From contig JAWKTM010000028.1 of the NCBI GenBank assembly GCA_041399085.1, positions 1 to 64,000 of the forward strand: a stretch of 64,000 nt of DNA, given 5' to 3'. The first letter of the stretch is position 1. Each line of letters starts with the position of its first letter. This document shows, in pieces, positions 38,758 through 46,924 of this stretch. A program made the position numbers and the translations under genes. The notes beneath the pieces were generated by a model. The model was given only the letters and a program-made list of their open reading frames with translations, was not told the origin of the DNA and searched no databases. This DNA comes from JAWKTM01 sp041399085. Lineage in GTDB: Bacteria; Planctomycetota; Planctomycetia; Pirellulales; Pirellulaceae.

Positions 38758-39021
38758 TCCGCCGCACGAGCCAGAATCCGCGGTGGCATCGCACGTCACG
38801 CGATGCGAAACGAAGCATAAAGAGTGCTGCCGGAGCCAAACCGCGCCTCTTTTTGTTAGTTATCGTGGTTGACTAATGTATCGCCAACAGCCGCCATGAA
38901 AAAGCGAGTCCGTCCGCCGCCCGCACGATGACCGCGGCACGATAACTCCAGCTTACAATAACCTCGCCACGATGACCTCGACGGGCAGCGGCGGTCAACT
39001 ATCGTCCGCTTCTGGGTTCGC

Positions 39022-39433
39022 TCAAGTGTAGCTCAGCACGAAATCCTCGAAACGAATCCGCGACGAGTTACCGGGTGTGCCGCGCTGAACATCATCGTCA
39101 TCAACTGCTCGAATTTGCGGGGCATCGTGCGGTGAAGTTATGCTTCCTCGCGTCGCATCTCGATCAAACTGGCGATCGCAGCAGCTGCCAAGTGATGACT
39201 CACCGACGGCTGGCTTTGTTCCAGCAGACCGCACAACGTCTGCACGTTCGTCTCGCCACGTTCCTTCAGATACAACAAAATTCGCAGCCGCGTTTCATCG
39301 GCCAAGAGTTTGAAAATTGAACCAACTCACGGGCCACTTCATTGCCCAAGAGCGGATGATTCGGCGCACCCGATTCGTCGTCAAATTCGTGAGCGTCGCC
39401 GCGGAAAGTTTCGTCGCTTATCACAGTCGCCAT
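39022..39433 (-). pseudogene. ArsR-type HTH regulator, frameshifted
   Basis: From ATG 39433 (MATVISDETFRGD) the frame runs to VARELVQF, where a TTTT run near 39310-39313 needs a fifth T. The next frame then gives the ArsR fold: FKLLADETRLRILLYLKERG, LLEQSQPSVSHHLA and LIEMRRE. After further shifts the C-terminus is in PRKFEQLMTMMFSAAHP and SSRIRFEDFVLSYT (stop at 39022). Cys residues for metal sensing are not evident. It would repress a nearby gene, but which one is unclear. Confidence 0.72.
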
Positions 39434-40127
39434 CTCTGCCTCATGAAGAGTAAAAGAAAGGGTCGTTCCGTCGTCGAGATCGCGGCGGCACACTATCTGG
39501 CCGGCGCGAACCGCTACCATCCGTGCCTATCCTAGGCGTTCGGTGAGCACGTAGATCGAGCGAAAATTCAGTCAGACAAGATCCTCGGAATCAACTCGCT
39601 GGCCTAGCCGCCGCCCAGAACAGGGCATTCACGGGCGACCATCCATCACGCTTGTTGAATCAGTCGCCAGCTATTGTAACCGAACAAGTTCGCCAAAGGA
39701 AACGTTCACTCCGCCCAATTTCCCGAAATACCACGAGGAAATCGCCGTCTCGCCAGCAAGCATGGGTGACAATCAACCGCATGCGCCGGACCTAACGGAA
39801 GAATACCGCCGCAGCCCTCGCCTAGCGGCGACCAGCTTTCAGGCAAACGATCGGAACCGACGAACGGAGACAAAATACTTTTTTCCGCCGACACGAAACG
39901 AACGACGTCCGTACGCCCTTGGCTTCGCCGCATTTCGCGCCATTCAACCGCGATGTGAGCAACTCACCGAAACCGAAGCACTCACATCCGCGACACGATC
40001 GACGCAACCGACCAAACCCAACGCGAGCCCGACATTGACAACTCCCCACGGCAGCCCAATCATACAGCCATCGCGGCGCACCAACTTCCTTGCAACTCAC
40101 CCCGCAACCCCATCGCCGCGAAGCATT
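39434..40127. other. Intergenic region without a recognisable gene
   Basis: I found no convincing gene, repeat or RNA between the ArsR-type gene and the tRNA. The sequence is C/A-rich on the plus strand, and the short open frames are unlike protein. The tRNA promoter should lie at its right end. Confidence 0.5.
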
Positions 40128-40213
40128 GGCCGGATGGCGGAATTGGCAGACGCACAGGACTTAAAATCCTGTTTCCAGTAATGGAAGTACGGGTTCGATC
40201 CCCGTTCCGGCTA
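40128..40213 (+). tRNA. tRNA-Leu (anticodon UAA)
   Basis: An 86-nt cloverleaf with a long variable arm (TTTCCAGTAATGGAAGT), as expected for Leu. The acceptor stem pairs GGCCGGA (40128-40134) with TCCGGCT (40206-40212). The anticodon stem is CAGGA/TCCTG with loop CTTAAAA, giving anticodon TAA. The T arm has GGGTTCGATCCCC. The CCA end is not encoded. Confidence 0.95.
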
Positions 40214-40267
40214 CTGACGCGGGGAAGATTTGGGCGACGGTGGTTAAGCCTCGTCGCCGACAAGAAA

Positions 40268-40318
40268 CACGCGCAGGCTCGGTTGTCTCGGGAGAGCGAG
40301 ACGCCGAGCCTGCGCGTG
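40268..40318 (-). terminator. Long hairpin terminator between tRNA-Leu and csrA
   Basis: A 15-bp stem (CACGCGCAGGCTCGG with CCGAGCCTGCGCGTG) encloses a second 6-bp stem (GTCTCG/CGAGAC) and a six-base loop. On the minus strand it is followed by TTTCTT, so it fits a terminator for csrA, whose stop is 47 bp before. It may also block read-through from the tRNA on the other strand. Confidence 0.72.
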
Positions 40319-40364
40319 GATGACGAACGATTCGACTTAACCGCGCTGCCGCACGGGCCGTCGA

Positions 40365-40580
40365 TCAGCGTTTCAGATCGCGAGTTTCGGCCGGACGCAT
40401 TCCGGCGGCGCGTTGATTCTCGCGCTTGATGGCTTCGTACACTTCCTGTCGGTGAACGGGGATATCTTGCGGGGCTTCGATTCCCAAACGCACTTTATCA
40501 CCTCGGATGTCGACGATTGTTACCACCACGTCGTCGCCGATCATGATGCTCTCGTCACGATGTCTCGACAGAACCAGCAT
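40365..40580 (-). CDS. csrA: Carbon storage regulator CsrA
   Basis: A 71-aa protein with the whole CsrA fold: MLVLSRHRDESIMIGDDVVV, then VRLGIEAPQDIPVHRQEVY. The RNA-binding residues L4, R6 and the R44-like Arg in PVHRQEV are present. It binds GGA motifs in mRNA leaders and controls translation. The leader has AAGGAG as ribosome binding site, and just upstream GGAAGAA, so two GGA motifs lie within 15 bases. FliW, its antagonist in flagellated bacteria, is the upstream gene. Confidence 0.96.
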   Translation of the reverse strand: MLVLSRHRDESIMIGDDVVVTIVDIRGDKVRLGIEAPQDIPVHRQEVYEAIKRENQRAAGMRPAETRDLKR

Positions 40581-40774
40581 CGTTGGCTCCTTCTTCCAGA
40601 CCGCGCGGCTTGGCGCGGTTAGTCCTAATGGTCTCTTTGTCTGCTTGGAATGACGCGAGGCCCGCGACTCGGCGAAGCCGATGGCCGTCGACGAAGAGAC
40701 TTATCGGCCGCGCCCGCTAGCAGAAATCAATGCGCGGCCATCTGGACTGAGGAAATCCGCCAAAGTGCGTCGCT

Positions 40775-41215
40775 TCATGCACTCTTGCGCAATGTCAGCG
40801 GTAAGTCGCGGAGCGCGTGTTGCAACGGTTGTTCGTCGATCGTGACAACTTGGCAGCCAAGGCAGCGGTCCAGATTCACGAGCACCGGAGCCTGCAGATT
40901 CATGGTGAATTCGCCCTCGTGTTTGCCCAAGACACACAGCACATACAGCGAATCCTCGTCGGCCAACTGCAACGCTTCCAACTGTGTCTGGGAGACGCGC
41001 GCTTGATACTCCGGTACATAACGACGCGGGCTGACGACCGGCACGGCCATCTGCGGATTCGACAGGCATTGCAGCCAGCCGACCGACTCGTTCTGCGAAT
41101 CGGCCAACAACACCCAGTGTCGATGCTGCTCGAATCCAATCAAGCCGTTAGGGAACACAAGGATGTCGTCCGCTTCAATTGAAACCGACCCGAATCGGGA
41201 AGTCATGATTTGCAT
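40775..41215 (-). CDS. fliW: Flagellar assembly factor FliW
   Basis: A 146-aa protein from ATG 41215 (MQIMTSRFGSVSIEADDILV). The FliW motifs FPNGLIGFEQHRHWVLLAD and LQCLSNPQMAVPVVSP are present, as is the EFTMNLQAPVLVNLD segment. FliW binds flagellin and CsrA and relieves CsrA repression. It lies upstream of csrA on the same strand (194 bp gap). No flagellin gene is in the window. Confidence 0.93.
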   Translation of the reverse strand: MQIMTSRFGSVSIEADDILVFPNGLIGFEQHRHWVLLADSQNESVGWLQCLSNPQMAVPVVSPRRYVPEYQARVSQTQLEALQLADEDSLYVLCVLGKHEGEFTMNLQAPVLVNLDRCLGCQVVTIDEQPLQHALRDLPLTLRKSA

Positions 41216-41409
41216 GGCTAGATCCGCTGAATGCCAGAGACGAGAGACCGCAAGATGGTTAGTCTCTGTCGTAAATCGGCAGCCAGCGTCAGGCTTCGCC
41301 AGCAAAATCGGCAAAACTGGAATAAGTCCGGCGATCCGCAGGTGAATTCGGACTTACGACAAGGCAACAGCCCGCGTGTCTCCAGCGCGTCATCCAGCCG
41401 CGCGTCCAC

Positions 41410-42681
41410 CTAGAGAGCTTCGACCAGCAACGCCGCCGCGTGCCCCATGGTCGACTGGCTCAGCTTCAACACGATCGGCCGGCTCAGTTCCAACGACTCG
41501 CCATGCACTACGTTCACCGGGCAGTTCGGATCGGGCTGCTCGTAATTCAGAGTGCGCGGCACCAACTGATTGCTGGCCGACAGCACGGCTCCGACCAATT
41601 CGACCGCACCGCTGCCGGCGCCGAGATGCCCGAAATAGCTCTTCATTGCCGTAACCGGCACATCGCCGAGCGTCTCGCGAATGGCTCGGGCCTCCAGTTC
41701 ATCGAAGCGTCCCCAGCCAGCTCCGTGAGCATTCACGTGGCCGACATCGTCTGGCGATATTCCAGATTTCTCCAACGCTTGGCGAATGGCCCGCACAACC
41801 GAACGCCCTTCGCCCGGCTCGCGCAGCCCCGGCACCGGTTCGTAGCCGGTGCCGTAACCCAGGATTCGGCCCAGAATCTTCGCCCCACGCGACTCCGCAC
41901 TGGCTCGGCTCTCCAGCATCATCGCGGCGGATCCTTCGCCTTGTACGATGCCGTTACGACGCAAATCAAATGGGCGAGACAGCGACGTCGGGTCGCCTTC
42001 ATCGAATCGGGCCAAGTGCTGACATCCGGAAAAGCCCATGCGCGACGGAGCAATCCGCGAACCCGTGCCGCCTACGACCATCGCATCCGCCGCGCCGCGC
42101 CGGATAATATGCATCGCTTCGATAACGGCTGCCAAACTGGAAGTCTCGTCGGTCGTGAGTGTGTTGTTCGGCCCGCGAGCATCCAGCGCGATCGCCACAT
42201 GACAGGCGGCCATATTAGGCAGATACTTCAGCATCCACAGCGGAAACACGTGCCGCATGGCGGCGTCGCCATAGCCGGTACACTCTTGATCGCCGGCCGC
42301 CAAGCATTCCTCATAAGCCCCGGCCAACTCTTCGACTTCGCCGTACAGCATCTCGCTGCCAAACACGACACCGATGCGGTCGGGGTCAATCGTGCCCGCT
42401 TCCACGCCCGCCTGCTCGGCCGCCATCGCGGCAGCGGCAAACGCGGTCTGAATTTCGCGGCCCATGACCTTCAAGCTCTTTCGCGGCTTGACATACTGCT
42501 TGGGCTCGAAATCGGCGATATACCCGCCATAGCCGTAGGCGAAATCGCCTCCCTGGAAATCCGGCAACAGCTTGACGCCGCTGCGGCCGTCCCGCAACGA
42601 ATCCCATAGCGCCTCGCAGCCAATCCCAATCGGACTGACGACGCCCAAGCCTGTGATGACAACTTCCGTTTGCTGATCCAT
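41410..42681 (-). CDS. Beta-ketoacyl synthase-family protein lacking the catalytic cysteine
   Basis: A 423-aa protein from ATG 42681 with a KAS II fold (VVITGLGVVSPIGIGCEALW at the start). The usual T-A-C-A-S-S nucleophile motif is T-D-E-T-S-S here (residues 177-182), so Glu179 stands where Cys should be. His319 in NAHG, Lys347 and His352 in KSYFGHLGAGSG are kept. KAS paralogs without Cys act as chain-length factors or malonyl-ACP decarboxylases (where Gln is typical). It is a single gene, downstream of no acyl carrier protein. A partner KAS elsewhere is likely. Confidence 0.85.
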   Translation of the reverse strand: MDQQTEVVITGLGVVSPIGIGCEALWDSLRDGRSGVKLLPDFQGGDFAYGYGGYIADFEPKQYVKPRKSLKVMGREIQTAFAAAAMAAEQAGVEAGTIDPDRIGVVFGSEMLYGEVEELAGAYEECLAAGDQECTGYGDAAMRHVFPLWMLKYLPNMAACHVAIALDARGPNNTLTTDETSSLAAVIEAMHIIRRGAADAMVVGGTGSRIAPSRMGFSGCQHLARFDEGDPTSLSRPFDLRRNGIVQGEGSAAMMLESRASAESRGAKILGRILGYGTGYEPVPGLREPGEGRSVVRAIRQALEKSGISPDDVGHVNAHGAGWGRFDELEARAIRETLGDVPVTAMKSYFGHLGAGSGAVELVGAVLSASNQLVPRTLNYEQPDPNCPVNVVHGESLELSRPIVLKLSQSTMGHAAALLVEAL

Positions 42682-42812
42682 GCGAGGGCGATCGAGGAGC
42701 GGTGGACTGATTGACCGTGGGGACGAGGTGAACTCGTTCGATGCTAATTTCCCTCGGAAATGGAAACAAGGCGGTCCCGTGAGCTCGAACTGCCATACAC
42801 GTTGCAATTATT

Positions 42813-42966
42813 GGCGACTACGGCACCCATCCCGGCAACTCCGCGGCTTGCTTGATCCAATCCGCCAGTTGCGTTTCGTCGAATTCGCCTTCGTGGAGAT
42901 CGATCCAGCGAGCGTCTCCGCTGCGATCGGTGCCGCCGGGCGGGAGCGGGCTGAGCGAAATGCCTT
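42813..42966. repeat. 153-bp direct repeat, copy A
   Basis: This 154-bp copy repeats at 43569-43721 with one base substitution (T for C) and one extra base. It holds the 3' end of a DUF1801-like gene (minus strand, ending LPGWVP and a stop). It is joined at 42967 to the ParD-like coding remnant. Confidence 0.9.
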
Positions 42967-42978
42967 CAGAACTGCGGC

Positions 42979-43159
42979 GACGGCACGCTTTACGCGACAC
43001 CCAGCGAGTTTGTCCGCGACGTGCTTCGCCAAAAGAAACTGCAACAGGAAGCGGCCTCCGCCTCGAGAAGCGATCGTCGAAGGTTACCAAGACCTAATCG
43101 CCGGACGTGTGTTCCCTTACTCGGGCGATCTGAAGTCCTTGCTCGAGAAGTGCGAATAG
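42979..43159 (+). pseudogene. ParD-like antitoxin remnant
   Basis: Two frames give DGTLYATPSEFVRDVLRQKK with LQQEAAS (42979-43060) and EAIVEGYQDLIAGRVFPYSG with DLKSLLEKCE (43066-43159). This matches the ParD/CopG-like antitoxin pattern, with the DNA-binding start lost or altered where it meets repeat copy A. One shift is needed near 43063. The stop (TAG) overlaps the GTG of the toxin gene. Confidence 0.62.
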
Positions 43160-43507
43160 TGAAGTCGAAAACTAAGCTGTTTTTGACACGACGAGCGTTG
43201 CGTGATTTCGCGGATATTGAGGCGTTCTCACGAAATCAGTGGGGAGCTGTCGCCCGGCGATAAGTCGCGGACTTGAAGCCGGGCTGGAAACGCATTTGCG
43301 ACAATCCCGAATTGCTTGTCCCGAGCCAAATCTGCATCCGGGCGCTGCGTTTCTACTCCGTCGCCAAACATCTTCTTCGTATGCGACGTCGACGACAACG
43401 CAATCTACCTGCTCACCGTCTTGCACGCCTCAAGGGATATTCCCAGTCGGCTGCATGAAAGGTCGCCCGACCTGAAGCTCGAAGTGAATGGTTGCGTGGC
43501 AAGTTAG
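43159..43507 (+). pseudogene. ParE/RelE-like toxin remnant
   Basis: GTG 43159 begins KTKLFLTRRALRDFADIEAF with SRNQWG, the ParE opening. After shifts near 43250, 43320 and 43370 the rest appears: ERICDNPELL-like sequence, LRFYSVAKH, then VCDVDDNAIYLLTVLHASRD with DIPSRL (to 43507). The toxin would inhibit gyrase (ParE) or translation (RelE), but at least three shifts make it inactive as read. It overlaps the antitoxin stop, the usual TA layout. Confidence 0.62.
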
Positions 43508-43568
43508 CGGAATCGAAAACCGCTGACGCGGCCATTAGAAGTTCAGCAACCGCCTCTATCTGAAAGCG

Positions 43569-43721
43569 GGCGACTACGGCACCATCCCGGCAACTCCGCG
43601 GCTTGCTTGATCCAATCCGCCAGCTGCGTTTCGTCGAATTCGCCTTCGTGGAGATCGATCCAGCGAGCGTCTCCGCTGCGATCGGTGCCGCCGGGCGGGA
43701 GCGGGCTGAGCGAAATGCCTT
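43569..43721. repeat. 153-bp direct repeat, copy B
   Basis: The second copy of the repeat at 42813-42966. Here it is still joined to the upstream part of the DUF1801-like gene, so copy B looks like the original position. It lacks one base at the stop codon, which shifts the frame. Confidence 0.9.
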
Positions 43722-44139
43722 GCAAAAACGCGACTTACGTATCGAGTAATGGCCGTGGAACGAAACGAACCAGCCCCTGCCCCTCGACGCGGTAGAACGG
43801 CGAATTCCATCGCACGCCCTTCTGCACATTCGGCACGGTCCGCACGATCAACTCATCGAGCCGCTTTCCCAATTTTCGCTCTTTCCACCCCTGGCATCGC
43901 CGCGATGTAAGCCTGCACGGCTCGTCGCCATCCCCTTCGGAATCTGAGGATTCCCGCCGGAAAGCAACCGTACCGACTGCTCCTGCGTCGCCCCTGGACG
44001 CCACGCCGCATTTCCTACCTAAATTCTCTCGCGAGTTCGATTCGCCGACAGCCATCTCGCGTCTGCTCCTGCGCGCTGCCGGGGAGTGACCGTGCCGGAC
44101 GATTCTCGCTTGCCTCCCTTCGACTTCTTTAGGCATCAA
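43575..44139 (-). pseudogene. DUF1801-like protein, frameshifted
   Basis: The conserved part is RLDELIVRTVPNVQKGVRWN, then SPFYRVEGQG, a shift near 43790, then WFVSFH in a second frame and ISLSPLPPGGTDRSGDARWI with DLHEGEFDETQLADWIKQAA in a third. This is the DUF1801 layout. The part upstream of about 43900 is basic and not recognisable. Two or three shifts are needed. The function of DUF1801 is unknown. Confidence 0.6.
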
Positions 44140-44244
44140 TTAATCCTGATTAGGTCGTTCCCTTTGGCCCCGACGCGTCATCTCGCGCGGTTCCGCTGAT
44201 ATGGCATTTTCAAAGCCAACAACGCCAGTCTTCATCGCCATCCA

Positions 44245-45141
44245 TCAACCTCCAAAGCGCCGCGATGCGAGAACTTTCGTTAGCCAGCAAAGCCGCCACG
44301 GATAATTCATTCCGTGCGACCACCCCGTCGCGAGTTGCCGTATGCCGCTCGCCGTTTGATTGAGTTGCTGGATGACGATCGCCACATCGATTGGCGAAGC
44401 ATCCCCGTCACCATTGGGGTCGAGGAAAGGCGCCGACAGAAACGAACGGGCGGGAAGGCTTCCGGCGCCTTCGCTATTGATCCAATTGATGACCAGCAAC
44501 GCGTCGATCGGGGATACAACGCCGTCCGCGTTGACATCCGCTCGCAGCAGTGAGTTGTGCCACAACGAGGACGTCGCCATTTTGGATGGCAAGCCCTGAA
44601 ACAGAATCCGGCCGTCCGCAACACCATCCGCATCGCCTCGGCCTCCGTCCACAAGTTGCAAAAACGTTCGTCCGGCCCGCTGCCGAACGCCAACCATACC
44701 GTCAAAAACAAAGGCTTGGTTCGTCCGCTCCGGTACAATCCACCAACTGTTCGCGTCTACGTCACCGGAAACAAGCAACTCGATCTGGCAAGCACCTTGC
44801 TGGAGCGATTCCTCGAGTGCGAAGGTCAGCAGTCCAGCGGGGGAATTCGACACTGTCCGATGATGGCGGGGAGCCAACTGGAACCCAGCGTCGCGGATAC
44901 TGACGCTCTCGCAAGAAACCACGGTATACGGGTTGTCAAGACTGTCTAACAGCGTCGCAATCCGCGCATCTCCATTGGTCAGCAACGCCGTCTTGATTGG
45001 CGTCGCCGCCGCTGGGTCCGGAGATTCAATCCATGTCGGGACGCCATCACCATCCCGGTCGCTGTCGATGACAAAGCGGAACGAGGCGGGAGAGCTTGTG
45101 AAGTCTTGATCTCCTACCGACACCGCAATGGTGCGAGTCAA
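44245..45141 (-). CDS. Dockerin-bearing C-terminal part of a giant surface protein
   Basis: A 298-aa frame: DSDRDGDGVPTWIES is a Ca-binding thrombospondin-like motif, then a beta-rich domain and a type I dockerin. The two dockerin loops are DVNADGVVSPIDALLVINWI (44490-44570) and DPNGDGDASPIDVAIVIQQL (44360-44420). Dockerins bind cohesins or stabilise surface proteins. The upstream parts at 45648-48711 are the same gene, cut by frameshifts. The first residue given is just the first Met in frame. Confidence 0.65.
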   Translation of the reverse strand: MTRTIAVSVGDQDFTSSPASFRFVIDSDRDGDGVPTWIESPDPAAATPIKTALLTNGDARIATLLDSLDNPYTVVSCESVSIRDAGFQLAPRHHRTVSNSPAGLLTFALEESLQQGACQIELLVSGDVDANSWWIVPERTNQAFVFDGMVGVRQRAGRTFLQLVDGGRGDADGVADGRILFQGLPSKMATSSLWHNSLLRADVNADGVVSPIDALLVINWINSEGAGSLPARSFLSAPFLDPNGDGDASPIDVAIVIQQLNQTASGIRQLATGWSHGMNYPWRLCWLTKVLASRRFGG

Positions 45142-45647
45142 GTCGGCTGGTCGATCTCCTCGAGATACCGTAAGTTACCGCACTCAGAATGGTTGCCGCG
45201 TCGGCGATCGGAAAGTTCCTCGGCCAAATTCCGTCATCGTGGTTTCGACGACGAAGCCACCCGTCAGTTCATTGAAACTCGTCGCGTAGGCGAACTTGGA
45301 TCGTCCAACCATTTATCCAAGACGCTTGCATCCACCGCCAAGCTTTCCTCTCCGCCGTTCGCTGAGTCGATCCGACCGACACCGACTCACGACCTCTTCT
45401 GATCACTCAAAGAAAGGCCAACCGGCATAACCTCGCTGGTTCGCCCCCAAAAGATGCGTCGCATGCCATTCGCTGCCAGAAATCCCTAATTCAATCTCTG
45501 GTGGCTCATTGCTATCGAGAATCGTAAGCGTAGTAGGGGAAGTCGACAATATGAGGACCGTCGGTCACGCGGATCAAAATATCATATCGACTTTTCGTCT
45601 CGTAATCGATTTGAATTCCTTCGCGAAGTATCATGCAGCTATAAGGA

Positions 45648-46298
45648 TCAAATTTGCTGGATCGATCCTGAAAAACTGGCCATCGGGATGGTCATCGTCG
45701 GAGACAATCTCGTATGTATAGTTGGAGAGTTGTGAAGATCTCTCAGTTCCTCGTCAGCTGCACGAAATTTCGCCCAACGTCCATCCATTGCCGTAGTTGG
45801 TCGGAGTATTTTTTGGCCAATTGGAGATTGGGGACGCAGCAAGCCAAGCGGAACATCGTTTACGTCTTCGATTGTTATGGTGATGGGGACTTTGAATTGA
45901 TCGGGGGTGGAATGCCATCGTCGGTGACCCGCACGATCACGGTGGTAAGAGGACGCCTCCCTCGAAATTGGGAACGAAAGACGGCGAGGTTTGATGACTC
46001 CTGTGTGTGGATCGATCTCGAAACGGTCGTCCCATGAAAGGCTGCTGCGGGAAACTCTAAAGCGAAGGGACTGATGAATCTTTGTCCTTCGCAACGCCGC
46101 TGCCAACAATCGTCTCCGGCGGCGAGTTCTCATCAAGCGATAGGTCATGATTCTGAACTCGGGAGAAAACTCGTTTTCGTCCTCGACGCAAGGGTAATCT
46201 CGCGAAACGGCAAATCCCAGACTGTCGATGGCCGTGAGTGTAAATTCAACTTGGTTGGTCACTTCATGATCGAACGCCACGTGGGATTTCAGCTTCAA
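45648..46298 (-). CDS. Cadherin-like repeat part of the giant surface protein
   Basis: This frame holds pieces of cadherin-like repeats: TAIDSLGFAVSRDYPCVEDE, then RFEIDPHTGVIKPRRLSFPI and VPITITIEDVNDVP, the Ca-binding end of a cadherin domain. More repeat sequence (LSLDENSPPETI-like) can be read in another frame between 46060 and 46160. Several shifts break this stretch. No start codon with a ribosome binding site is seen. Confidence 0.5.
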   Translation of the reverse strand: MKLKSHVAFDHEVTNQVEFTLTAIDSLGFAVSRDYPCVEDENEFSPEFRIMTYRLMRTRRRRRLLAAALRRTKIHQSLRFRVSRSSLSWDDRFEIDPHTGVIKPRRLSFPISREASSYHRDRAGHRRWHSTPDQFKVPITITIEDVNDVPLGLLRPQSPIGQKILRPTTAMDGRWAKFRAADEELRDLHNSPTIHTRLSPTMTIPMASFSGSIQQI

Positions 46299-46305
46299 AA
46301 CTCCT

Positions 46306-46924
46306 TCAACGACCCTGAAGCGATCGTCGGAGATAAGTATTGATAGTCACCATCGCCAGGATTTGTTGCGGAACGACGACGCGCCTAGGTCTCCGCCCAA
46401 CACATTTTCCATAATCGTGACCACGCCGTCCCCCACGGTTATAATCATCGTTACTGACAGGCTTCACGTCCACTACGAATGAAGTCACCGATGTTGCAAA
46501 GCCATCGAATGCTTCCACTGTGACGGTCGCTTCGTCCAGTCACGCCGGCCGTTGGCTGGATGAACAGCCGCGACGCGGACCGGTTCTCTCCACTCGAATT
46601 ATTAGCCAGATCGATAAGACTGGAATTGGAAGAACCCAAGTTGAGCGTCAATCTGACTGGCGTCATACGGATCTTTGAACATGGATTGCGATGGGGCCTA
46701 AGTGTATTCCGCGGCGACGACTCCGGTTGGGGATCGCGTCGACCAAAGGTGGGCGAGTCGAGACGAACAGTCGAGCTTGTCCGGCCCGATAGGGTGAACC
46801 AGGACCATCGTCTCGGCGCCTCCGTGCCGAGGTAAGCCCAATCGTCCAGTAGCCGAATCGAGTCCGATTCGTCCAGCCACACATACAGATCAGCGGAGGT
46901 TTCCGAAGCCTGCAACACAGCCAA
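46306..46924 (-). pseudogene. Middle part of the giant surface protein, frameshifted
   Basis: In the frame 46451-46924 the sequence goes on from the Ca-binding block with VLQASETSADLYVWLDESDS and IRLLDDWAYLGTE, then a Ser-rich Ig-like region (LNLGSSNSSLIDLANNSSGE). A third frame at 46306-46518 has MEAFDGFATSVTSFVVDVKP, a domain boundary of the calx-beta/cadherin type. At least three shifts occur. Confidence 0.55.

Noticed and set aside
40268..40318. GGA in the loop of the hairpin beside csrA as a CsrA-binding site
   Set aside because: The GGA is on the plus strand, in read-through from the tRNA. The csrA transcript would have UCC in the loop. A terminator is the simpler reading.
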